Notes under the pieces: generated by a model | What the model was told of the DNA's origin: nothing | The model's input: only the letters and a program-made list of their open reading frames with translations | Database searches by the model: none | Made by a program: the position numbers and the translations under genes | Part shown: positions 16,727 to 23,389 of the stretch, piece after piece | Numbering within the stretch: the stretch's first letter is position 1 | How the letters are laid out: each line of letters opens with the position of its first letter | DNA from: Virgifigura sp964551315 | GTDB lineage: Bacteria; Pseudomonadota; Alphaproteobacteria; Dongiales; Dongiaceae | Direction of reading: 5' to 3' | NCBI GenBank assembly: GCA_964551315.1 | Contig: CAZKCM010000016.1 | Span: 1-64,000 of the forward strand | Length of the DNA stretch: 64,000 bases

Positions 16727-17170
16727 TCATTCCTCGAGGCTTCCGTCCAGGCACCGCCGGGCCCAGTCGGCGTCCGCCCAAAGCGCCGCGGCGACCGCCC
16801 GAACGTGGCAGGAGAGCGCCGGTTCGACACCTGCATCCAGCAGCCGGTCGAGACGGCTCGCCAGGGTCTTGGCCTCGGCCTGCACCCAGCGCGCGAACCG
16901 ACGGTCGCGCTCGGCGCCGGACGCATACCAGTCGGGCATGCCACCGTGGACGCGGGCGAGTTCCGCCTCCCAGGCGCGCCGGCTCAGCAAGCCGCTCGGC
17001 GAGCCGGGAGACGACGGCCCGTCGGCCGCGAGCAGGGCCGCGACCGCAGCGACGCCGAGCGAACGGAACGGCGCCGTCCCCTCGCCCTCCCGCTGCTTCG
17101 CAACGGGCGACTCCCTCTCCCGCATGGGGAGAGGGTTGCACATGCGGGCCGGCTTAGAACGGGAGCTCAT
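16727..17170 (-). CDS. Hypothetical protein downstream of phage-type ssb
   Basis: Up to 147 aa, with the start at 17170 overlapping the last 17 bp of ssb. The C-terminal 80 residues look genuine and helical (RAWEAELARVHGGMPDWYASGAERDRRFARWVQAEAK, then CHVRAVAAALWADADWARRCLDGSLEE). The first 45 residues are low-complexity and pass through a palindromic repeat (17113-17135). Other possible starts are ATG 17143 and ATG 17125, the latter inside the hairpin. I do not recognise a family. Position suggests a role linked to the SSB and annealing protein. Coding status moderately sure; start unsure. Confidence 0.5.
   Translation of the reverse strand: MSSRSKPARMCNPLPMRERESPVAKQREGEGTAPFRSLGVAAVAALLAADGPSSPGSPSGLLSRRAWEAELARVHGGMPDWYASGAERDRRFARWVQAEAKTLASRLDRLLDAGVEPALSCHVRAVAAALWADADWARRCLDGSLEE
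17113..17135. repeat. Palindromic hairpin CCCTCTCCC-n5-GGGAGAGGG
   Basis: A perfect 9-bp stem around GCATG, 19 bp after the ssb stop. A related hairpin core (CTCCCGCAACGGGAG) lies between livK and livH at 43808-43836. Dispersed CCCTCTCCCGC palindromes of this type are widespread in alphaproteobacterial genomes and often sit between operon genes, where they can stabilise the upstream message. Confidence 0.6.
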
Positions 17171-17573
17171 CCTCGAAATCCATCTCGGCGTCGATCCGGT
17201 CCGGCACCGGCTCGCGCTCGCCGTGCTCGTCCGAATCCGCCTCGGGCGCCTTGGCGCCGGCCAGGACCTGCAGCCGGCTGTTGAAGCGGTCGAGGACGAT
17301 CTCGGTGCTGAGGATCTCCCGTCCTTCCTTCTGCCACCTGCGGGTCCGGACCTGGCCCTCGACGACGATCATGGTGCCCTTCTTGGCGCGCCGTTCGAGC
17401 ACCTCGATCAGCTTCTCGTCCCAGACGACGACGCGGTGCCACTCGGTGCGCTCCTCGCCCTTCACGTATTCGGAGGTGGCGAGGCTCACGGTCGCCACCT
17501 TCGTGCCGTTCGGGGTGCTGCTGATCTCCGGGTCGCGACCGAGCCGGCCCACGGCGATGAATCGTTGAAACAT
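17154..17573 (-). CDS. ssb: Single-stranded DNA-binding protein, phage/accessory type
   Basis: A 139-aa SSB: MFQRFIAVGRLGRDPEI..NGTKVATVSLATSEY, TEWHRVVVWDEKLIEVLERRAKKGTMIVVEGQVRTRRWQKEGREILSTEIVLDRF is a complete OB fold. The short disordered linker ends in the acidic tip DFEDELPF that recruits partner proteins. It is shorter than the usual chromosomal SSB (about 165-180 aa) and lies 32 bp after the annealing-protein gene, which indicates an accessory SSB devoted to this recombination module. A GAGGGAGAG ribosome site precedes the ATG. The stop overlaps the next open frame. Confidence 0.9.
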   Translation of the reverse strand: MFQRFIAVGRLGRDPEISSTPNGTKVATVSLATSEYVKGEERTEWHRVVVWDEKLIEVLERRAKKGTMIVVEGQVRTRRWQKEGREILSTEIVLDRFNSRLQVLAGAKAPEADSDEHGEREPVPDRIDAEMDFEDELPF

Positions 17574-17605
17574 GACGCTCTCCCTCTGTCAGACCGATGG
17601 TCGGG

Positions 17606-18427
17606 TCAGGCCGCCTCGTCGCGCCGCAGCAGCTCGGCCTTGCGCTGCGAGAAGGCCGTGACGATCCGGCTCTGCGCGGCCTTGTCGACCAGACCGATGT
17701 CGCGCAGACGGGTGCTCACGCCGCTCCGCCACAGCTCGTCCAGGCCGTTGATGTCGGTGATCTCGGCGACGCGCTCCTTGATCTCCCGCTCGAACTTCTC
17801 GATCGCCTCCGGCTGGGTGTCGGGGTTGCTCTTGGCCGTGAAGTAGGCCTCCGACTCCATGCGGTACTTGCTGTCGTCGAACTGGCCCATATAGACGTCG
17901 GCAGCGAGGCCGATCTGGACGCAGCACTTCCCGACCGCATCCGTGATCGACATCTTGAAGGCCTCGTCGATCGGCCGTTCGGTCCCGTCGCGGTTGCGCT
18001 GAACCAGCTCCGTGCCGCCCCATTGCGGGCCGGTGTAGAGCACTTCGCCCGTGTCCGGATGGACGTACCAGACGCGGCAGCAGATGAAGACCATGCGCTC
18101 CTGGACGGTCCATTCGAGCTGCTCGTAGCCCCAGCCCTTGCCGATCGGGCCGAAGGCCTCCGTCATCATCTGCAACCGCCAGGTCGGGTCGATCTGCGTG
18201 CCCCGGAAGCCGCCGGACCGGGTGAACGGCTTGGTCGCCTTCGGGTCGGTCCGCTTCAGCCGGTTCCAGAGCGCGAGATTGTCCGCGGCCGTCCGCCCCA
18301 TCCGCTCCGCCTGGGTCCGTTCCTTCTGGGCTGCCTTCGGGGCGGTCTCGCTCGGTGTGGGTCCGGCCTCAGGCGCCTCGACATCGACCGCGGCAGGTGC
18401 CGAGGCCGTCTTGCTCGCTTTCGCCAT
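17606..18427 (-). CDS. Predicted Rad52-superfamily single-strand annealing protein (phage type)
   Basis: A 273-aa protein from ATG 18425-18427 with ribosome site AGGAGA. The N-terminal 40 residues are Ala/Pro-rich and probably disordered. The core (about 45-190) has the strand/helix pattern of Rad52-like annealing proteins: MMTEAFGPIGKGWGYEQLEWT, a Cys-rich strand VFICCRVWYVHPDTGEV, GPQWGGTEL, and DEAFKMSITDAVGKCCVQIGLAADVYMGQFDDSKY, which corresponds to the Rad52/Sak K-x-x-TDA-x-K segment. The helical C-terminus (AIEKFEREIKERVAEIT...QRKAELLRRDEAA) may bind SSB or exonuclease. Such proteins anneal ssDNA and act with an exonuclease and SSB, both present here. The family call is by motif and context, not by a database match. 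Confidence 0.65.
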   Translation of the reverse strand: MAKASKTASAPAAVDVEAPEAGPTPSETAPKAAQKERTQAERMGRTAADNLALWNRLKRTDPKATKPFTRSGGFRGTQIDPTWRLQMMTEAFGPIGKGWGYEQLEWTVQERMVFICCRVWYVHPDTGEVLYTGPQWGGTELVQRNRDGTERPIDEAFKMSITDAVGKCCVQIGLAADVYMGQFDDSKYRMESEAYFTAKSNPDTQPEAIEKFEREIKERVAEITDINGLDELWRSGVSTRLRDIGLVDKAAQSRIVTAFSQRKAELLRRDEAA

Positions 18428-18498
18428 GGATGAACTCTCCTTCCGGCGCAGTGTCCGGGCTTGCCGGGCCGGCCCGATGCGCGGGCCGCCGGCATAGC

Positions 18499-18552
18499 TG
18501 CGTATTCGCCCTTTCCATGATTCAGTGTTGGCATTTTAACTGCGATTTTGCA
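18499..18552. promoter_or_regulatory. Operator pair O1/O2 upstream of the annealing-protein gene
   Basis: Two 12-bp sites, TGCGTATTCGCC (18499-18510) and TGCGATTTTGCA (18541-18552), each match TGCGAATTCGCA at 10 of 12 positions and start 42 bp apart, close to four helical turns. The second overlaps a perfect 6-1-6 palindrome TTGCAT-C-ATGCAA (18548-18560). They lie 72-125 bp before the minus-strand annealing-protein start and should control that operon. Confidence 0.5.
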
Positions 18553-18607
18553 TCATGCAAGAACAAAGTGTGAACGATGTACGGAGGCGGCCTCGATCGC
18601 ATGGGGC

Positions 18608-18619
18608 TGGGGACTCGCA
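18608..18619. promoter_or_regulatory. Weak operator-like site O3
   Basis: TGGGGACTCGCA matches TGCGAATTCGCA at 9 of 12 positions. It starts 63 bp (about six helical turns) before site O4. It is the weakest of the seven copies and could be chance. Confidence 0.3.
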
Positions 18620-18670
18620 CATCGCGGCGGAGAGGGATCGAAGTGGGCTCGGCAGCACCCGGCTCAAGCG

Positions 18671-18734
18671 TGCAAACTCGCATCTCCCGATTTGTGTTTT
18701 CCCGCACCTTCGGACAAATTAATGCAAATGCGCA
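18671..18734 (+). promoter_or_regulatory. Operator pair O4/O5 flanking the exonuclease promoter
   Basis: TGCAAACTCGCA (18671-18682) and TGCAAATGCGCA (18723-18734) each match TGCGAATTCGCA at 10 of 12 positions, with starts 52 bp apart and a 40-bp spacer. A possible promoter lies between them (TTGTGT at 18692-18697, CAAATT at 18715-18720, 17-bp spacing; weak match). The same 52-bp arrangement recurs upstream of the repressor gene. Confidence 0.55.
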
Positions 18735-18787
18735 TTGCCCGGCCGGCGAGGCACCCCGGGCGGTCGATCCGATACGAGGGGAACAGG

Positions 18788-19699
18788 ATGGCGATCTCCG
18801 GCGAACAACGTGAGTCGCGGGTGAGCAAGCTCGGCTCCTCCGACGCGCCACGCATCATGGCGGGTCGCTGGGTCGAGCTGTGGCGGGAGAAGACCGGACG
18901 GGCCGCGCCGCCCAATCTCGACTTCGTTCCGTCGGTGCAGATCGGCATCGCCACAGAGCCGCTGCACGCCAAATTCTATACGCAGAAGACGGGGATCGGC
19001 TGCTATCCGGCGGGCGAGCGGACCTATGTGCACCCGGAGCACGCCTTCATCGTCGCCCATCTCGACTTCCTGACCTGGACCGAGCCGAACGGCCATTACG
19101 ACCAGGCGGCCGACATGATCCTGGAGGCGAAATTCCATTCCGGGACCAAGACCGACGAGGAGCTGGCGGAGCAGTACTACTGGCAGCTTCAGCACCAGAT
19201 GCTCGTCACCGGCCTCTCCCATTCGGTGCTGTCGATCCTCCGGCCGGCGAGCTACGCGACCATCCGGATCCCGCGGAGCGAGCGCGACGTCGCGACGCTG
19301 CTGGAAACGCTGCGGGCGTTCTGGTGGCACGTGGAGAACGACGTCGAGCCGAACGACCCGCCGCCCGTCGAAGCGCCGGATTTCGAGCAGCTCCGCGTCC
19401 TCGACATGTCGCTGCACAATGAGTTCGCCGCCTTGGGCAGCCTGCTGATGGACCACCGGGACGGCATGCTCGCCTTCCGCGAGGCGGAGGCGGGGCTCAA
19501 GGCCCTGATGCCCGACGACGCCCGCATCGCCTTCCTGTGCCCGTCCGGCGCGGAGAAAGCCGGATCGACGGACCGCGGGTTCTTCCTCACGCGGTCGAAG
19601 GACGGCAAGCTCTCGCTGCGATTCGGCGCCGTGCCGCGGAAGTATCTGCGCAGGGCGGAGCCCTGGTTACCGAAATCGCCTCCCCAGGCGGCCGAATAG
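18788..19699 (+). CDS. YqaJ/lambda-exonuclease-type viral recombinase
   Basis: A 303-aa nuclease of the PD-(D/E)xK superfamily. The start ATG 18788 has GAGGGGA 5 bp upstream. YqaJ features in order are the N-terminal SKLGSSDAPRIMAG with LWREKTG, Glu57 in GIATEPLHAKFY, Asp93 in IVAHLDFLTW, the E-x-K pair Glu113/Lys115 in LEAKF, and the C-terminal helix EQYYWQLQHQMLVTG with Gln133/135. All catalytic residues are present, so it should degrade dsDNA 5'-3' to expose ssDNA for the annealing protein encoded divergently 360 bp away. The C-terminal 130 residues (after about 170) are extra to the core and include a helical part and a basic tail. Two operator-like palindromes flank its promoter. Confidence 0.85.
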   Translation: MAISGEQRESRVSKLGSSDAPRIMAGRWVELWREKTGRAAPPNLDFVPSVQIGIATEPLHAKFYTQKTGIGCYPAGERTYVHPEHAFIVAHLDFLTWTEPNGHYDQAADMILEAKFHSGTKTDEELAEQYYWQLQHQMLVTGLSHSVLSILRPASYATIRIPRSERDVATLLETLRAFWWHVENDVEPNDPPPVEAPDFEQLRVLDMSLHNEFAALGSLLMDHRDGMLAFREAEAGLKALMPDDARIAFLCPSGAEKAGSTDRGFFLTRSKDGKLSLRFGAVPRKYLRRAEPWLPKSPPQAAE

Positions 19700-19776
19700 G
19701 CCCTTGTATTTCCTCCGGAATGGCCCCGGCACCCCCAAGGCGCCGGAGGAACTCCCCCTAACGCCGGAAAAGTTGT

Positions 19777-19840
19777 TGCGAATTCGCACCACCCAAGTAA
19801 TTGTTACCGTAGTGGGGCGCGTTTACCTTGCGAGTTCGCA
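19777..19840 (+). promoter_or_regulatory. Operator pair O6/O7 flanking the repressor promoter
   Basis: The perfect palindrome TGCGAATTCGCA (19777-19788) and TGCGAGTTCGCA (19829-19840, 11 of 12) start 52 bp apart, with a 40-bp spacer. TTGTTA (19801-19806) and TACCTT (19824-19829) with 17-bp spacing could be the promoter. The position just upstream of the HTH-S24 gene indicates autoregulation. Confidence 0.65.
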
Positions 19841-19888
19841 TAACTACCGGTATTCCGGCCCCATCGCACGAGCCGACAGGGGGTGGCC

Positions 19889-20524
19889 ATGCAGAGGGTC
19901 CGGGACGCGCTGTTCCGCTGGATGCGCGAGGTCATGGAGGAGCGCAACTGGACTGCCGCCGCCTGGGCACGCCAAGCCGGCGTCACGCCGACGAACCTGA
20001 CGCGCTTCCTTCGCGATCCGGTATCCGCCAGCATTCCGAGCGCCGAAACGATCGGCAGGCTCGCCTGGGCGGCCGGCTCGGAACCGCGCTTCCTGCCCGA
20101 CAGGCAGAGCTTCGAGGTCTACCGGATTCCGGTCCTCACGCTCGGGCAGGTCCGGACGCTGCTGACCCTCAACCGTGGGCAAGCCAAGGAGTTCATCCAC
20201 GACGCGCTGCGCACCAGCAACCGCTGCGTCGTCATCGAGCGGCGGTCGTCACCCTGCGCCTTCGCCCTGCAGATCTCGTCGCCGCACATGAACGCCGGCG
20301 GCGTTCTGCCGGACGACCAGATCGTCGTCGAACCCATCGACCTGTTGCCGCCGCGGCCGGGCGATCTGGTCGTCGCCCTCGACGGGGAGGCAATCTGCGG
20401 CTTCCGCTACTACCCGCCCTATCTCGTCCCGAGCAGCACCGATTCCACATGCTGCCCTGTGGCCTATGACAGCGCGACCGTGGCCGGCGTCGCCGTCCAC
20501 GTCGCGCGGCCGCTGCATCACTGA
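19889..20524 (+). CDS. HTH / S24-like repressor lacking the catalytic dyad
   Basis: A 211-aa protein from ATG 19889 (AGGGGG 5 bp upstream; a GTG 6 bp earlier is possible). Residues about 22-53 (TAAAWARQAGVTPTNLTRFLRDP) form an Xre-like helix-turn-helix. The C-terminal half matches a peptidase-S24/LexA-like domain: CAFALQISSPHMNAGGVLPDDQIVVEP, then RPGDLVVALDGEAICGFRYYPPYL and a final VAGVAVHVAR strand. In cleavable repressors the first segment ends in Ser-Met and the second contains the Lys of the dyad. Here the Ser position is His133 and the Lys position falls on Gly171. It should therefore bind DNA as a dimer but not self-cleave with RecA. It is the obvious candidate to bind the TGCGAATTCGCA-type sites. 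Confidence 0.75.
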   Translation: MQRVRDALFRWMREVMEERNWTAAAWARQAGVTPTNLTRFLRDPVSASIPSAETIGRLAWAAGSEPRFLPDRQSFEVYRIPVLTLGQVRTLLTLNRGQAKEFIHDALRTSNRCVVIERRSSPCAFALQISSPHMNAGGVLPDDQIVVEPIDLLPPRPGDLVVALDGEAICGFRYYPPYLVPSSTDSTCCPVAYDSATVAGVAVHVARPLHH

Positions 20525-20574
20525 CCCTCTGCCGGCGCAACGACGATCGACCGGCGAGAGCCGCGCGAGCCGCC

Positions 20575-21999
20575 TCAAGCCGCGGAGGCCCGCACGGTGG
20601 CGCCCTGAACCCGCAAAGTTCGCTGCACCTCCGACGCGGCGATGTCGCGGGGCGCAACGCCCTGCTTGGCGGCCAGCGCGGCGCAAACACCCGCCGCCTG
20701 GCCCGTCGCCATCGCCGTCGGGGTGACACGGTAGGACGAAAGCGCCTCGTGCGTGCCGGAAAGGCAGCGCCCGGCGACGAGCAGCCCGTCGACGTCGCGG
20801 GGCAGCAGGCAGCGCAGCGGGATTTCGTAGAACTCGCCGGGCGGCAGCCGTTTCAGGATCGTGCCCTTGCCCGCGGGATTGTGGATATCGATCGGATAGG
20901 AGCCGCGGGCGATGCCGTCCGGAAATTTCCGGGCGCCGAGAATATCGTCCGCGGTCATCCGGTAATCGCCCTCGATCCGGCGCGTCTCGCGAACCCCGAT
21001 CCGCCCGCCGCTCTGGACGACGTAGGCGTTCTCGAACCCCGGGACGTACCGCTTCAGGAACGCGGCGATCTGCGCCATCTGCCGCCGGGCCTGCCACTCG
21101 GCGACGGTGAGTTCCCAGACGTTGGTACCAAGGACGCCCGTCACCCGCGTGCTGTTGACGCTGAGCTCGCCCTCGTGGGGCGTGGCGAAGAACAGGATGT
21201 CCTCGCGCGGGAGCTGCAGGTCCCCGGCCCGCGCCGCCTTCTCGATGAGGTCCCACAGGCCGTGCACGCCGCGCCACTGCGTCGGGTTTTCGCGGACGTA
21301 CTCGGCGAAGGCCGGCCGTTCGAATCCGACCATGCGGAACATCAGCGTCATCGGCTGCACGAGACCGTCGCCGTCGCGGCCGATCTCGTAGGGCGCACCG
21401 GCCAGCGCGGCGATGTCGCCGTCGCCCGTGCAGTCGATGATGACCTTCGCCTCGATCACCACGGGGCCGGACTTCGTCTCGAACACCACGCCCCGAGGCC
21501 GCCCCGCCTTGCCGGTCACCCCCGAGGCGAAGGCATGGAACAGGAAACGGACGCCGGCTTCATCGATCAGTTCGAGCGCGACGAGCTTGAAGACTTCCGG
21601 GTCGAACGGGACGGTGTAGCCGGTTTGCATCGACGGCGGGACGGCGCCGTGGGCCTCGATCAGACGTTCCAGGAACGTGGCCAGGGCGCCGGCCACGACC
21701 GGCTCTCCGGGGCCGTGATCGGTCGGCAACAACCGCGTATCGTCCACGTCGTCCGGCACGCCGCGTTGCGTATGGAACGACATCAGCGGCATGACCAGCG
21801 ACACGGTGGCGTTGCCGCCAAGGAAGCCGTACCGCTCAACCAGGATGACGTCGGCGCCCGCCCAGGCCGCCCCCAGCGCGGCGCCCATGCCGGCCGGCCC
21901 GCCGCCGACCACGAGCACGTCGGCACGACCGCCAAGAGTTGCCTGCCGCGGCGGCAGGGTGATGGGTGAAGCGTCAGACGGGCGTTGCAGCGCCGGCAA
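20575..21999 (-). CDS. FAD-dependent oxidoreductase (FAD_oxidored / PF12831 type)
   Basis: A 474-aa flavoprotein if started at TTG 21997-21999, preceded by GGAGAG; an ATG at 22071 would lie deep inside the upstream gene. The Rossmann motif ADVLVVGGGPAGMGAALGAAWAGADVILVE is followed by RYGFLGGNATVSLVMPL, the typical PF12831 segment. IIDCTGDGDIAALAGAPYEIGRDGDG and the C-terminal VDGLLVAGRCLSGTHEALSSYRVTPTAMATGQAAGVCAALA complete the FAD site. Members are dehydrogenases of unknown substrate. The gene overlaps the pyruvyl transferase-like gene by 26 bp and is translationally coupled to it, so the two probably act in one pathway, perhaps on a sugar or surface polymer. Biochemical role unknown. Confidence 0.85.
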   Translation of the reverse strand: MPALQRPSDASPITLPPRQATLGGRADVLVVGGGPAGMGAALGAAWAGADVILVERYGFLGGNATVSLVMPLMSFHTQRGVPDDVDDTRLLPTDHGPGEPVVAGALATFLERLIEAHGAVPPSMQTGYTVPFDPEVFKLVALELIDEAGVRFLFHAFASGVTGKAGRPRGVVFETKSGPVVIEAKVIIDCTGDGDIAALAGAPYEIGRDGDGLVQPMTLMFRMVGFERPAFAEYVRENPTQWRGVHGLWDLIEKAARAGDLQLPREDILFFATPHEGELSVNSTRVTGVLGTNVWELTVAEWQARRQMAQIAAFLKRYVPGFENAYVVQSGGRIGVRETRRIEGDYRMTADDILGARKFPDGIARGSYPIDIHNPAGKGTILKRLPPGEFYEIPLRCLLPRDVDGLLVAGRCLSGTHEALSSYRVTPTAMATGQAAGVCAALAAKQGVAPRDIAASEVQRTLRVQGATVRASAA

Positions 22000-23152
22000 T
22001 GTTCTCTCCGTTCGGGTTGTCAAGCGAAAGAAGCGGCTGGGCGGCGTTCCGGCGCTGCCCCATGGCCGCAAGGACCAGCGGGACCGTACGGCGCGACTGC
22101 TCCTGAAGCTCCGGCACGCGGTCGCGGAGCAGCCGGCGCTGGGCTTCGCGGTCGTCCCAGAGGCGGTCGATGTCGGCCAGCAGGGAGCCGGCGTGCTCCT
22201 GCTCGATCGCCGAGCGACCCGGGAGGCCGAGCGCCTCCAGCAGGTCTTCGACCTTCGGCGAGTAGGGCAGCGCCCGCAGAGGCACGCCGGCGAGGGCCGC
22301 GAAGATCAGGAAGTGCAGGCGCATGCCGATGGCCATGCTGAAATGGCCCATCAGCCCAAGGATCTGCCTTGGCCCGTAATCGCCTTGCAGGATGTGCGCC
22401 CGCCGCGGCGCCGCCATCCGGGCAAGCACGTGATGCGCCTCGCTTACGTCGGCCTGCTCCATCGGAACAAAGACGACCCGGGCGTCAAATCGGTGGATCA
22501 TGAAGTCCGCGGCTTCGGCGAGCAGCCGGTGGTAATCGGCCCGGCTGAGATCGGGCGCGGCAGGGCCCTGCTCGCGAATCGACATGCCGACGAGCGTCGC
22601 GTCCTCCGGGATGCCTGCATGACGCAGCATCTCCGCGGCGAATGGCTCGGGCGTCAGCAGCAAGGCCGGATCGGCAGTCACCGTGATCGGACGCTCGACG
22701 CCGATCCGCTCGAGCAGGCGCTTCGCGCTGAGTTCGCGGACCGTGATGCCGGCCATGAGGTTGAGACCGTCGCGCACGGCGCGCTGCTCCTCGAGCCCAT
22801 GCAGCGGCCCGATGCCGATCGCGAAGGCGAAGGTCGGGACGCCGAGAGCCTGCGCGATCGTGATCTCGCGCAGATAGGTCTTCGCCTCCGCGTCGTAGAG
22901 AATTCCGCCGCCGCCGAGCAGCAGGATATCGAGGCGCGCGATCTCGGGCGTGATCTCGTCGCGGAGCGCCGTACGCGGGCAGATGGCGCGATCGACGTCC
23001 TGGTGCTGCCGCGTGTGCTCGGCGTTCCGCGAGAAGGCGACGATCTCCACGTCGGGGATCGCGGCGCGGAGCAGGGCGATCGCGGAAGCCAGAATGGCCT
23101 CGTCGCCGAGATTCAGCCCGCCGTAGGAACCGGAAATGCCGATGACGGGCAT
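21974..23152 (-). CDS. Polysaccharide pyruvyl transferase family protein (CsaB/WcaK-like)
   Basis: A 392-aa protein; start MPVIGISGSYGG at 23152 with GGAGGACC upstream. The N-terminal GSYGGLNLGDEAILASAIALLR, DILLLGGGGILYD, FAIGIGPL, ITVTADPALLL, VGMSIREQGP and the C-terminal MGHFSMAIGMRLHFLIFAALAGVPLRALPYSPKVEDLL match the family, which adds ketal pyruvate to surface polysaccharide sugars (GT-B-like fold). It is upstream of, and overlaps, the FAD oxidoreductase. No other polysaccharide genes are adjacent, so the acceptor is unknown; some members in isolated pairs may do different chemistry. Confidence 0.85.
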   Translation of the reverse strand: MPVIGISGSYGGLNLGDEAILASAIALLRAAIPDVEIVAFSRNAEHTRQHQDVDRAICPRTALRDEITPEIARLDILLLGGGGILYDAEAKTYLREITIAQALGVPTFAFAIGIGPLHGLEEQRAVRDGLNLMAGITVRELSAKRLLERIGVERPITVTADPALLLTPEPFAAEMLRHAGIPEDATLVGMSIREQGPAAPDLSRADYHRLLAEAADFMIHRFDARVVFVPMEQADVSEAHHVLARMAAPRRAHILQGDYGPRQILGLMGHFSMAIGMRLHFLIFAALAGVPLRALPYSPKVEDLLEALGLPGRSAIEQEHAGSLLADIDRLWDDREAQRRLLRDRVPELQEQSRRTVPLVLAAMGQRRNAAQPLLSLDNPNGENIAGAATPV

Positions 23153-23389
23153 GGCTGGGTCCTCCACTCCTGAAGCGCGATGACGATGGACGGGCGAGCC
23201 GGTCCCGCGCCCCGCCAAGCCGTTGCCGTTTCGATGCCAACGAGTCCCCGGGACCGTTTGTTCCACCCGCGCGGACCGCGACGGAACGGATCCGGAGCGC
23301 CGGGGCATAAAGAGGTTGGTCGAGGCCGATGCCCTGTCTATCATTCGCGCCCGATTTGCCAGTCACGGCCAAGGAGGGCGACGCCGCGC

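Noticed and set aside
18548..18787. N-terminal extension of the YqaJ-type nuclease from 18548
   Set aside because: The extra 80 residues pass through the operator and promoter region and are unlike the family. ATG 18788 has a good ribosome site.
16393..20524. Complete prophage or integrative element
   Set aside because: No integrase, att-site repeat, structural, terminase or lysis genes occur, and the nearest tRNA is 10 kb away with no repeat of its end. Only recombination and repressor genes are phage-like.
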